Positions 6,640-15,180 of a DNA stretch of 56,173 bases are shown here, piece after piece; position 1 is the first letter of the stretch; every line of letters starts with the position of its first letter. The stretch comes from DATDAW01 sp036524675 (lineage in GTDB: Bacteria > Verrucomicrobiota > Verrucomicrobiia > Chthoniobacterales > DASVRZ01): contig DATDBU010000184.1 of the NCBI GenBank assembly GCA_036524675.1, forward strand, positions 1 to 56,173, in the 5' to 3' direction. The notes beneath the pieces are model-generated. The model was not told the DNA's origin and searched no databases. It saw nothing but the letters and a program-made list of their open reading frames with translations. A program made the translations under genes and the position numbers.

Positions 6640-9371
6640 AAACCACACATCCAAGAAGAGGTCTCGCACACGACATCCTTCCTCACGGTGGGTCAGCGCT
6701 GGACGGCATGTTCGCGCCGAAAACCATTGCGCTCATCGGAGCTACCGAACAGCACGCCAGTGTCGGCCGGACCGTCTTCGAAAATCTGCTCGCGAACGAC
6801 TTCGGAGGCACAATCTTCCCTGTGAATCCGCTGCGCAAAACCGTGCTCGGACACAAAACCTTCGCGCGCATCGGCGATGTTCCGGGAAATGTCGATCTCG
6901 CGGTCATCGCGACACCCGCAGGCGCCGTTCCCCGCATCGTCGCCGAGTGCGCAGCCGCAGAAGTACCAGGCGCCGTGATCATCTCCGCAGGGTTCCGGGA
7001 AATTGGCGACAAGGGGCGTGAATTGGAACGCCAGATCCTTGCGCATGCGCGCAGGGGCAGGATGCGGATCATCGGTCCGAACTGTCTTGGCGTAATGCTG
7101 CCACACACTGGATTGAATGCGACTTTTGCGGCTGGCATGGCCCAACCCGGAAACGTTGCGTTCCTGAGTCAAAGCGGTGCGCTCTGCACGGCCATTCTTG
7201 ATTGGAGCCTGCGGGAAGGAGTCGGTTTCAGCGCTTTCGTTTCCCTCGGTTCGATGCTCGACGTTGGCTGGGGCGATCTCATTGATTTTCTCGGCGACGA
7301 CCCGCACACAAGGAGCATCGTCTGCTACATGGAGTCGGTCGGAGATGCTCGGGCATTTCTGTCCGCGGCACGCGAAGTATCGTTCACGAAACCGATCGTC
7401 GTCATCAAGGTGGGCCGCACAGAGGCCGCGGCGAAAGCAGCCGCCTCCCACACGGGATCGCTTACTGGGAGCGACGCCGTGCTCGACGCGGCATTCCGTC
7501 GGGTCGGTGTTCTGCGCGTAAACACCATTGGCGAACTTTTCGACAGCGCAGAAGTTCTCGCCAAGCAACCCCGCCCTCGCGGACCGCGACTGGCCATCGT
7601 CACAAACGCAGGGGGACCTGGTGCGCTAGCCACGGACATGCTCGTCACATCCGGCGGGCAGCTTTCCACTCTCAAACCCGAAACGCTGGTCGCGCTCGAC
7701 CAATTATTGCCGCCTGCCTGGAGCCACGGCAACCCAGTCGACATGCTTGGCGTGGCGGACGCGGACCTTTACGCTCGGTCGATCGACATCGTCCTGCGAG
7801 ATGAAAACGTCGATGGCGTGCTTGTTATCCTGACGCCCCAAGCGATGACCGATGTCGGCGGTACTGCTATCCGTCTGGCCAGTCTGACCGGATCCTCTCC
7901 GAAGCCGTTGCTGGCTAGCTGGATGGGTGGCGCCGCGCTCGATGCGGCCCGCGCCACACTAAATGCCGCCCACATTCCCACCTATGATTATCCGGATGCT
8001 GCAGCTCGTGCCTTCGCGCTCATGTGGCGGCACAGTGACCACCTACGGTTGCTCTATGAACGGCCGTCCCTGCCGCAAACCAACGGAAGCATTCCGGAAA
8101 ATCGCCGAATGGCGGAACACATCGTCGCCGCGACGCGCAAATCGGGTCGCACTCTGCTAACGGAAGTCGAATCCAAGCAGGTGCTTGCCGCCTACGGCAT
8201 CCCGGCCGTGGAAACTCTGGTTGCCAACGATCCGGAGGAAGCCGCGCGACACGCAGAAACGCTCGGTTTCCCCGTCGTGCTCAAGGTCTTCTCCGAGACG
8301 ATAACGCACAAGACCGATGTCGGCGGCGTGCATCTCAATCTAACCAATGCCACGGCTGTCCGGCGGGCCTGGCATGCCATCCAGGTATCGGTTTCCACAA
8401 ACGCAGGTCCGGAACAATTTCTCGGCGTCACGGTCCAGCCGATGATTTCGGCAGACGGGCTCGAGTTGATTATCGGCAGCAGCATCGACCCGCAATTCGG
8501 CCCCGTTTTGCTGTTTGGAGCCGGCGGTCAACTCGTCGAGGTCATGCAAGACCGCGGCCTCGGTTTTCCGCCGCTCACAGCCACCTTGGCGCGCCGGCTC
8601 ATGGAACAGACGCGAATTTTCCATGCGTTGACCGGTGTGCGCGGAAAGCAGTCCGTCGATCTCGGCGCACTCACACAACTTCTCGTATCATTCAGCCACC
8701 TGGTCGCCGAGCAACGCTGGATTGCCGAGATCGACATCAATCCCCTGCTCGCCAGTTCGGAGCGATTGATTGCTCTTGACGCCCGCGTCGTGCTGCATCC
8801 GCCGGGGCTCGCAGAGGATCAACTCCCGCGTCTCGCCATCCGGCCGTACCCGGCTGAATACGTGAGCCACATCCGCCTAAACGATGGCGCGCACGTCACC
8901 CTGCGCCCCATCCGGCCCGAAGACGAGGAAATGCTCGTCGCCTTCCACTCCACACTTTCAGAGGAAAGCGTCCGTTTCCGTTATTTGACCCCGTTGACGC
9001 TCGAAACACGCATCGCTCATCAGCGGCTCGTCCGGATCTGTTTTTCCGACTATGAACGCGAGATCGCCATCGTCGTGGAGCACGGAAAAGGGGCGACGCG
9101 AAAATTGGTCGCCGTGGGCCGGCTCAATCGATTGCCCACTCGCCACGAAGCAGAATTCGCCATTGTCGTCTCCGATGCCTGGCAAGATCGCGGTCTCGGA
9201 ACGCTTCTAATGGAAACGCTCATCCGCATCGGCCACGCCGAGAAGATCAAGCATATCACAGGCTCGGTGCTGCTAAGTAACCACGCTATGCTGCGCCTCT
9301 GTCGCCAGTTCGGATTTACAATTCCTCACGGATCTGAGGACGACGTAGTTACGGTCGATTTGCCCATATGA
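6636..9371 (+). CDS. ADP-forming acyl/acetyl-CoA synthetase fused to GNAT N-acetyltransferase
   Basis: The 911 residues contain a CoA-binding Rossmann domain (about 25-150, KTIALIGAT), a succinyl-CoA-ligase-like domain (about 165-460) and an ATP-grasp domain (about 490-715). A GNAT domain follows (about 735-905) with the acetyl-CoA loop QDRGLGTLL. The motif AAASHTGSLTGSD carries His272, the position of the phospho-histidine in ADP-forming acetyl-CoA synthetases, so the synthetase half may be active (acetyl-CoA + ADP + Pi to acetate + ATP). In Salmonella Pat/E. coli PatZ-type proteins this half is generally regarded as a sensor and the GNAT half acetylates lysines. Start and stop codons overlap both neighbours by 4 nt. 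Next to PFOR it would close a pyruvate-to-acetate energy route. Confidence 0.92.
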   Translation: MKTTHPRRGLAHDILPHGGSALDGMFAPKTIALIGATEQHASVGRTVFENLLANDFGGTIFPVNPLRKTVLGHKTFARIGDVPGNVDLAVIATPAGAVPRIVAECAAAEVPGAVIISAGFREIGDKGRELERQILAHARRGRMRIIGPNCLGVMLPHTGLNATFAAGMAQPGNVAFLSQSGALCTAILDWSLREGVGFSAFVSLGSMLDVGWGDLIDFLGDDPHTRSIVCYMESVGDARAFLSAAREVSFTKPIVVIKVGRTEAAAKAAASHTGSLTGSDAVLDAAFRRVGVLRVNTIGELFDSAEVLAKQPRPRGPRLAIVTNAGGPGALATDMLVTSGGQLSTLKPETLVALDQLLPPAWSHGNPVDMLGVADADLYARSIDIVLRDENVDGVLVILTPQAMTDVGGTAIRLASLTGSSPKPLLASWMGGAALDAARATLNAAHIPTYDYPDAAARAFALMWRHSDHLRLLYERPSLPQTNGSIPENRRMAEHIVAATRKSGRTLLTEVESKQVLAAYGIPAVETLVANDPEEAARHAETLGFPVVLKVFSETITHKTDVGGVHLNLTNATAVRRAWHAIQVSVSTNAGPEQFLGVTVQPMISADGLELIIGSSIDPQFGPVLLFGAGGQLVEVMQDRGLGFPPLTATLARRLMEQTRIFHALTGVRGKQSVDLGALTQLLVSFSHLVAEQRWIAEIDINPLLASSERLIALDARVVLHPPGLAEDQLPRLAIRPYPAEYVSHIRLNDGAHVTLRPIRPEDEEMLVAFHSTLSEESVRFRYLTPLTLETRIAHQRLVRICFSDYEREIAIVVEHGKGATRKLVAVGRLNRLPTRHEAEFAIVVSDAWQDRGLGTLLMETLIRIGHAEKIKHITGSVLLSNHAMLRLCRQFGFTIPHGSEDDVVTVDLPI

Positions 9372-10864
9372 ACACGCTACTTCCCGCGCCAGCCCCGTTT
9401 GCACACCGGCGTTACCCACCGGGACCCGAGGTGGACTCGTTTTATCATTTGGGCGGTTGCGATCTCGCAAGCCAGCCCTGCCAGGGGACGGCATGTTTTG
9501 TCGCCCGGAACTCCAGTCACGACCCCTCACCGGACCGAAGCCCGCGCCTTTACTGCCTCGGTCGATGCTTTGAATCACCTGCAACGGGCCTATCCAATCA
9601 CCGCCCGCGTGTGGAAATTCATTCGCGGGAACCGATGGTGCTCTCACGGGTCGCAAATGGCGGCGCCCGAACGCTCGATTCCTATTCCGCAACCGGCGGC
9701 TACCGCGCGTTCGAGAAAGCCCTTACCGCCCCACCGGAGGCAATCCTCGACGTAGTCGACCGTTCCGGTTTGCGCGGGCGAGGCGGCGCGGGTTTCCCTG
9801 ATGGGAAAAAACTGCGGGGCGCAGCGCGGCAACGGACCTTTCCCAAGTATCTCGTTGCGAATGCCGATGAAGGGGATGCGGGCGCTTACATCGACCGTTT
9901 TCTCCTCGAAGACGATCCGCATGCCGTGATCGAAGGCATGCTGCTTTCGGCTCATGCCATCGGTGCTTCGCATGGCTGGATTTATTTGCGTCAGGAATAT
10001 CCCGCTGCCCAGGTCGTGCTCGATCAGGCGTTGGCTGAAGCCCGCGCCGCCGGTCTCCTCGGATCGCGCATTCTCGGGAGCGATCTCTCTTTTGATCTGG
10101 AAATCTGCATTGGCCACGGCAGCTACATCTGTGGGGAGGAAACGGCACTACTCCTCTCGATCGAAGGCCGGCGCCCCGAAGTAATGGCTCGCCCACCCCA
10201 CCCCGTGGAATGCGGCCTGTTTGGTCAACCCACCCTGACCAACAACGTGGAAACCTTCGCCAACCTTCCCTGGATCGTTACACATGGATCCGATGCCTAT
10301 CGTGCCTTGGGTTTCTCGCAGAGTCGCGGCACAAAAGTTGTCTCGCTGAATTCACTCTTCGCCAGACCCGGGCTTTACGAAGTGGAGTTTGGCGTGCCCG
10401 TGCGACACATCGTCGAGGACCTCGGCGGCGGGCTGCGCACAGGCACACTCAAAGGCGTCATCATTGGCGGACCGCTCGCTGGCATCATCCCGCCGCACCT
10501 GCTCGACACGCCATTCGGTTTTGAGGAATTGGGCGCCATCGGCGCGAGCGTCGGTCATGGCGGCGTTGTCGCCTTCGACGAACATACTTCCATCGCGTCG
10601 CTCGTGCTGCATGTTTTCACCTTTGGCGCTTACGAGTCCTGCGGCAAATGCACCCCCTGCCGACTTGGCAGCCAGCGCATCGCGGAAATCTTCGGCAGCA
10701 TCGCCACCGATGGCCACATGCCAAAATCAAGCGCTCCCGAATGGCGGGAAATCGTGAACGCGTTGCGGTGGACCAGCCTGTGCGGTCATGGCTCCGGGCT
10801 CGGCATTTTTGCGGAGTCCGTGCTGCGTTACTACGGAGAGGAGTTGGAATCATGTTTCACCTGA
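9368..10864 (+). CDS. fdsB: NAD-dependent formate dehydrogenase flavoprotein (FdsB/NuoF-like)
   Basis: This 498-residue protein is NuoF-like from about residue 110. It has the FMN/NADH-binding glycine loop GLRGRGGAGFPDGKK, the NADEGDAGAYIDRFLLEDDP segment and a SLBB-like region. The [4Fe-4S] ligands are ESCGKCTPCRLG plus a fourth cysteine in SLCGHGSG. The first 90 residues keep only a shrunken NuoE-like [2Fe-2S] motif (PCQGTACFVA followed by YCLGRCFESPA). No separate nuoE/fdsG-type gene lies nearby. It would pass electrons from the molybdenum subunit to NAD+. It overlaps the preceding gene by 4 nt and fdsA by 13 nt. Formate as substrate is inferred from fdsA and focA; a hydrogenase-type diaphorase is a less likely alternative. 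Confidence 0.85.
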   Translation: MNTLLPAPAPFAHRRYPPGPEVDSFYHLGGCDLASQPCQGTACFVARNSSHDPSPDRSPRLYCLGRCFESPATGLSNHRPRVEIHSREPMVLSRVANGGARTLDSYSATGGYRAFEKALTAPPEAILDVVDRSGLRGRGGAGFPDGKKLRGAARQRTFPKYLVANADEGDAGAYIDRFLLEDDPHAVIEGMLLSAHAIGASHGWIYLRQEYPAAQVVLDQALAEARAAGLLGSRILGSDLSFDLEICIGHGSYICGEETALLLSIEGRRPEVMARPPHPVECGLFGQPTLTNNVETFANLPWIVTHGSDAYRALGFSQSRGTKVVSLNSLFARPGLYEVEFGVPVRHIVEDLGGGLRTGTLKGVIIGGPLAGIIPPHLLDTPFGFEELGAIGASVGHGGVVAFDEHTSIASLVLHVFTFGAYESCGKCTPCRLGSQRIAEIFGSIATDGHMPKSSAPEWREIVNALRWTSLCGHGSGLGIFAESVLRYYGEELESCFT

Positions 10865-11181
10865 TGATCAACGGCCGGTCGTGCGAGGTGCGGGAGGGAG
10901 CGACGATCCTGGAGACCTTGCACGCTGCCGGCGTCGAAGTGCCAACGTTATGCCACGACGAGCGTTTTCAACCGAGCGGAGCCTGCCGGATGTGCGTCGT
11001 CGAGGTAAAAGGGTGGAATCGCCACCCCACAGCCTGTAACACGCCGGTTCTCGACGGGATGGAAATCGAGACGCATTCGCCGGATGTCGAAGATGCCCGG
11101 AGGACTCTGTTGCGATTGCTCGGACGAACCTATCCGAGCGACGCCGTTGCGGCCTTCCCCGAAAAACCATTCCACCAGTGA
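10852..11181 (+). CDS. fdsA: Formate dehydrogenase alpha subunit, N-terminal fragment ([2Fe-2S] domain)
   Basis: The 109 residues form the ferredoxin-like [2Fe-2S] domain that normally begins FdsA/NuoG-type subunits, with cysteines in PTLCHDERFQPSGACRMC and TACNTPV. The frame reaches FPEKPFHQ and then TGA at 11179-11181, codon 110. The same frame continues LRHYGIEPGDG and runs on to the next entry without another stop. In homologues this region is continuous, so the TGA looks like a nonsense change, perhaps from TGG. Alone, this piece would be a small soluble ferredoxin-like protein. It overlaps the fdsB end by 13 nt. Confidence 0.75.
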   Translation: MFHLMINGRSCEVREGATILETLHAAGVEVPTLCHDERFQPSGACRMCVVEVKGWNRHPTACNTPVLDGMEIETHSPDVEDARRTLLRLLGRTYPSDAVAAFPEKPFHQ

Positions 11182-11268
11182 TTACGCCATTACGGCATCG
11201 AACCCGGAGACGGCCAGCCGCCTGCATCCGCCTATCACGATGCGACGCATCCGTATGTCCACATAGAC

Positions 11269-13539
11269 ATGGCCCAATGCATCCATTGCTACCGCTGCGT
11301 CCGCATCTGCGACGAGGTCCAGGGCCAATTCGTCTGGCGTGTTTGGGATCGTGGCGCGACGCCACGTATTCTCCCAGACTCCGGCACCACCTTGCTCGCC
11401 AGCTCGTGCGTGAGTTGCGGCGCGTGCGTGGACAGTTGCCCCACCGGTGCCCTGGAGGACCAAACCGTGCTGGCCCAAGGCGTGCCGGAAGAGTGGACCC
11501 GGACGACATGTCCGTATTGCGGCACCGGCTGCGAGATGCTTGTCGGCACGATTGGAAACCACGTCGTGCAGGTGAAGCCCGCGCTCGACGCGCCGGTGAA
11601 CAAAGGCCACCTTTGCGAAAAAGGCCGCTACGCTTTCGACTTCGTCCACGCCAGGGACCGCGTCACCGATCCGATGCTCCGCGAAAACGGAACATGGCGA
11701 AAAGTGTCCTGGCCCGAGGCAATTTCGTTCGTCGCCGAACGGTTCCGCGACATTCTTGACCGGCACGGCCCCGACAGCATCGGCGTGCTTGGGTCCGCAC
11801 GAACGACCAACGAAGAAAACTACCTCGCGCAGAAATTCGCCCGTGTCGTGCTCGGGACCAATAACGTCGATTGCTGTGCACGTGTCTGCCACGCACCGAC
11901 CGCCGCCGGCATGCGCATGACGCTCGGGACCGGCGCGGCGACGAATTCATTCGACGATATCGAGCATGCCGCGACGTTTCTCATTTGCGGCTGCAACCCG
12001 ACGGAAAACCACCCCATCGTCGGCGCGCGCATCAAGCAGGCCGTCCTCCGCGGAGCGCAGCTCATCGTTATTGACCCGCGTCGGATCGAACTTTCCCAGT
12101 ATACCAGCCTGCACCTCCAGCTTCGTCCAGGCACAAACATCCCGTTACTCAACGCGCTGGCCAATGTGGTCGTCGCCGAAGGCCTCGCTGACGAAACGAC
12201 GCTCCGCGAACGCGTCCGGGACTTCGAGGCCTTTCGCAACTTCCTCGCCAAGTGGCCGCCTGAATATGCCGCGGGCATTTGTGGTGTGGATGCGGAGTTA
12301 ATCCGCCGGGCCGCGCGGCTCTACGCAACAAGCCGGCCGTCGATGTGCTTTCATGGCCTCGGCATGAGCGAGCATGTGCAAGGCACCGAAGGCGTCATTT
12401 GCCTCGTTAACCTCGCGCTGCTCGCCGGCAACTTCGGACGGCCGGGTTCAGGCGTGAATCCGCTCCGGGGCCAGAACAACGTGCAAGGCTCCGCACATAT
12501 GGGCTGCGAGCCGGACAACCTGACTGGCTTCGTCCCGATCGAACAGGGGCGCGACGTTTTCGAGTCGGTCTGGCAAACATCACTTCCGCGCACGCGCGGG
12601 CTAAATCTCATGCAAATGATCGACGACGCCGCCGAGCGCCATTTGCGCGCTCTCTGGGCTATCGGCTACGACGTCGCGTTCACGAATCCGAACGCAAACG
12701 CGACAAAGGCCGCGCTCGGCCAGCTCGACCTCGTCGTCGTGCAAGACTTGTTCTTCAACGAGCTCGCACGCGAATTTGGTCACGTCTTACTGCCAGCCTG
12801 TTCGTCATTCGAGAAAGACGGCACGTTCATGAATTCCGAGCGGCGCGTCCAGCGCGTGCGCCGCGCGCTTTCTCCCATGGGACAGTCCCGGGGCGATTGG
12901 GAAATCATTTGCGACGTCGCCAAAGCGATGGGGCACGGCGAACAATTCGCGTACGGAACGGCAGAGGAAATCTGGAACGAAGTCCGGCGTGTATGGAAAG
13001 CGGGTGCCGGGATCAGTTACAAGCGGCTGGAATCCGGCGGACTCCAGTGGCCGTGTCCCACAGAGGACCATCCCGGCACGCAAATCCTGCACAGGGAAAC
13101 CTTCCCGACCGGCAAGACCGCGCCGCTTATGTGCATCGACTTTCATGCGACGCCGGAAACGGTCAACGCTGAATACCCCTATCTGCTGACAACGGGACGA
13201 ACACTCTACCAATTCAACGCTGGCACGATGACCATGCGCACGGCGAATACGCAGCTCAGGCGCACTGACACCCTGGACGTTTCCCCCGCTGACGCCGACC
13301 GGCTGCATCTCCATGAGGGCGATGCCGCGCATGTCCGCAGCCGCCACGGGCATGCGGTGCTGCCAATTCATTTCAATCCACGTATCAAGCCGGGCGAGCT
13401 CTTTGCCACATTTCACACGACCGCCGTGTCGTTGAATCAGCTCATCGGACCGCACCGGGATACGCACACGCTCACACCCGAATACAAGGTCGTCGCCGTG
13501 CGCGTCGAAAAGAATGGAGGTGGCACAGGCCATGGCTGA
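11269..13539 (+). CDS. fdsA: Formate dehydrogenase alpha subunit, molybdopterin part (same frame as the N-terminal fragment)
   Basis: From the in-frame ATG at 11269 there are two ferredoxin [4Fe-4S] motifs (CIHCYRCVRIC and CVSCGACVDSCPTGA), the proximal cluster motif CPYCGTGCEML, and the bis-MGD molybdenum fold to the end. The active site reads NNVDCCARVCHAPT. The first cysteine (codon 341 counted from 10852) replaces the selenocysteine of E. coli FdhF, followed by the usual Arg and His. Reinitiation at 11269 would lose the [2Fe-2S] domain and the upstream His of the HPYVHIDM segment. The whole gene, 10852-13539, is 895 codons, near normal size for FdsA. Product reaction: formate to CO2, with electrons to FdsB and NAD+. 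It is cytoplasmic. The end overlaps focA by 8 nt. Confidence 0.85.
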   Translation: MAQCIHCYRCVRICDEVQGQFVWRVWDRGATPRILPDSGTTLLASSCVSCGACVDSCPTGALEDQTVLAQGVPEEWTRTTCPYCGTGCEMLVGTIGNHVVQVKPALDAPVNKGHLCEKGRYAFDFVHARDRVTDPMLRENGTWRKVSWPEAISFVAERFRDILDRHGPDSIGVLGSARTTNEENYLAQKFARVVLGTNNVDCCARVCHAPTAAGMRMTLGTGAATNSFDDIEHAATFLICGCNPTENHPIVGARIKQAVLRGAQLIVIDPRRIELSQYTSLHLQLRPGTNIPLLNALANVVVAEGLADETTLRERVRDFEAFRNFLAKWPPEYAAGICGVDAELIRRAARLYATSRPSMCFHGLGMSEHVQGTEGVICLVNLALLAGNFGRPGSGVNPLRGQNNVQGSAHMGCEPDNLTGFVPIEQGRDVFESVWQTSLPRTRGLNLMQMIDDAAERHLRALWAIGYDVAFTNPNANATKAALGQLDLVVVQDLFFNELAREFGHVLLPACSSFEKDGTFMNSERRVQRVRRALSPMGQSRGDWEIICDVAKAMGHGEQFAYGTAEEIWNEVRRVWKAGAGISYKRLESGGLQWPCPTEDHPGTQILHRETFPTGKTAPLMCIDFHATPETVNAEYPYLLTTGRTLYQFNAGTMTMRTANTQLRRTDTLDVSPADADRLHLHEGDAAHVRSRHGHAVLPIHFNPRIKPGELFATFHTTAVSLNQLIGPHRDTHTLTPEYKVVAVRVEKNGGGTGHG

Positions 13540-14368
13540 AATCTTCGGTTTCGATTGCTACTCCCCGCGTGAAGTCGCCGAACGTGTCGAGACCGTCGGT
13601 GTGACCAAGGCGAATCTGCCGGTGCTTTCGATGTCCGCGCTGGGCGTGCTGGCCGGGGGATTCATCGGATTTGGTGCGCTCTTCGCCACGATCGTGTTGA
13701 GTGATGGAGCGCTGAGCTTTGGCATTGCGCGAGTGTTGGCTGGTATGGTTTTTTCGCTCGGACTAATCCTCGTCGTCGTCGCGGGCGCGGAGCTTTTCAC
13801 GGGCAACAATCTCCTTGTCATGGCTTTCGTCGCGGGCCGGATTGGCGCCGGCAAGTTGCTTGCAAATTTCGCCATCGTTTACGTCGCCAACCTCGTGGGT
13901 GCCGCCGGACTCGCGGCGCTCGTGGCTTTGGCTGGTCATGGCGGAATGAACAGCGGCGCGCTTGGGCGAACAGCGGTCGCCATTGCTGCGGCGAAAGTGG
14001 CGCTGCCATTTAGCGAGGCGTTCTTTCGAGGCGTGTTATGCAATGTGCTCGTCTGCCTTGCGGTGTGGCTCGCGATGGCTGGGCGCAGTGTTGCCGACAA
14101 AATTCTCGCCACCGTGTTTCCCATCGCTGCGTTCGTCGCTGCGGGCTTCGAGCACAGCGTCGCGAACATGTATTTCATCCCGCTCGGTATTTTCCTGAAG
14201 GAGCAGTTTGGTGTGGGAGTGGCGGACTCCCTCAATTGGATTGCCTTCTTCAGGAGTCTTATCCCCGTCACGCTCGGCAACGTTATCGGCGGCGCAGGGA
14301 TGGTCGGTCTCATCTATCACATCATCTACCGTCGCGGCACAGCGCCGCCCGCAAGAAACCCTCCATGA
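13532..14368 (+). CDS. focA: Formate/nitrite transporter family channel (FocA-like)
   Basis: I place the start at ATG 13532 because GGAGGT at 13516-13521 lies 10 nt upstream; an ATG at 13514 is in frame but lacks such a site. The 278 residues hold six hydrophobic segments of the FNT fold. The family signature regions are present: GGFIGFGALFA, AGAELFTGNNLLVMAF, and AAFVAAGFEHSVANMYFIPL. The last contains the pore histidine after the glutamate, as in FocA. The protein forms a pentameric inner-membrane channel for formate or related small anions. Lying between the formate dehydrogenase and PFOR genes with overlaps at both ends (8 nt and 4 nt), it most likely carries formate rather than nitrite. 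Confidence 0.93.
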   Translation: MAEIFGFDCYSPREVAERVETVGVTKANLPVLSMSALGVLAGGFIGFGALFATIVLSDGALSFGIARVLAGMVFSLGLILVVVAGAELFTGNNLLVMAFVAGRIGAGKLLANFAIVYVANLVGAAGLAALVALAGHGGMNSGALGRTAVAIAAAKVALPFSEAFFRGVLCNVLVCLAVWLAMAGRSVADKILATVFPIAAFVAAGFEHSVANMYFIPLGIFLKEQFGVGVADSLNWIAFFRSLIPVTLGNVIGGAGMVGLIYHIIYRRGTAPPARNPP

Positions 14369-15141
14369 ACCCGCCCACGTTTAAGACTCTCGACGCAAAC
14401 GAAGCCGTGGCGCAAATCGCCTACGCGCTCAACGAAGTTATTGCCATTTACCCGATTACGCCCGCAACGCCGATGGGCGAATGGGCGGACCAATGGGCCG
14501 CTGAAAAGCGGAAAAATCTGTGGGGCACAGTGCCCGAGGTCATCGAAATGGAGAGTGAAGGCGGCGCAGCCGGGGCCTTGCACGGGGCGCTGCAAACGGG
14601 CGCGCTGGCAACGACGTTCACTGCTTCGCAAGGTCTGTTATTGATGCTGCCGAACATGTTCAAGATCGCCGGCGAGCTGACGCCCGCCGTTTTCCACATC
14701 GCGTCACGGTCCGTTGCGGCGCAGGCGCTTTCGATTTTTAGCGATCACAGCGACGTGATGGCAGCGCGCACCACCGGTTGGGCCATGCTTTCATCGGCGA
14801 GCGTGCAGGAAGCGCAGGACTTTGCACTCATCGCGCAAGCCGCCACTCTCGAAACACGCCTCCCGTTCCTGCATTTTTTCGACGGCTTCCGCACGTCCCA
14901 CGAAATCGCAAAGATTGAAATGCTTAGCGATGATGTGTTGCGTGCGATGATCGATGAACGGCGCATCCTCGAGCACCGCGCTCGAGCCTTGTCGCCCGAT
15001 CATCCCGTGCTCCGTGGCACGGCTCAGAATCCGGACGTCTTTTTCCAGGCACGCGAAACGGTCAATCCGTTCTACGCAGCGTGTCCGGACATCGTGGAGC
15101 GGGCCATGGAGAAATTCGCCGCGCTTGCGGGACGGCAGTAA
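14365..15141 (+). CDS. nifJ: Pyruvate:ferredoxin oxidoreductase, N-terminal fragment (domain I)
   Basis: Beginning at ATG 14365 (ATGA overlap with focA), the frame encodes domain I of PFOR. It includes NEVIAIYPITPATPMGEWAD, the EMESEGGAAGALHGAL segment and the TFTASQGLLLMLPNM motif. After 258 codons it ends ...LAGRQ followed by TAA at 15139-15141. The frame continues after it as RPFDYHGAPDAERVIVLMGS, exactly what follows in intact PFORs, where a tyrosine is usual at this spot. So the TAA appears to be a nonsense change of a Tyr codon. The break does not match the natural boundaries of the split four-subunit enzymes. Confidence 0.8.
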   Translation: MNPPTFKTLDANEAVAQIAYALNEVIAIYPITPATPMGEWADQWAAEKRKNLWGTVPEVIEMESEGGAAGALHGALQTGALATTFTASQGLLLMLPNMFKIAGELTPAVFHIASRSVAAQALSIFSDHSDVMAARTTGWAMLSSASVQEAQDFALIAQAATLETRLPFLHFFDGFRTSHEIAKIEMLSDDVLRAMIDERRILEHRARALSPDHPVLRGTAQNPDVFFQARETVNPFYAACPDIVERAMEKFAALAGRQ

Positions 15142-15180
15142 CGGCCTTTCGATTATCATGGTGCGCCGGATGCGGAACGC

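Noticed and set aside
11179..11181. Selenocysteine codon in formate dehydrogenase
   Set aside because: The Sec position of this family (NVD-x-CARVCH) holds a TGC Cys codon at 11872. The TGA lies in a linker after the [2Fe-2S] domain, and I see no convincing SECIS-like hairpin.
14038..14364. Upstream extension of the PFOR N-terminal frame into focA
   Set aside because: That frame is antiphase to focA and has no PFOR similarity before the ATG at 14365, which has the typical ATGA overlap.
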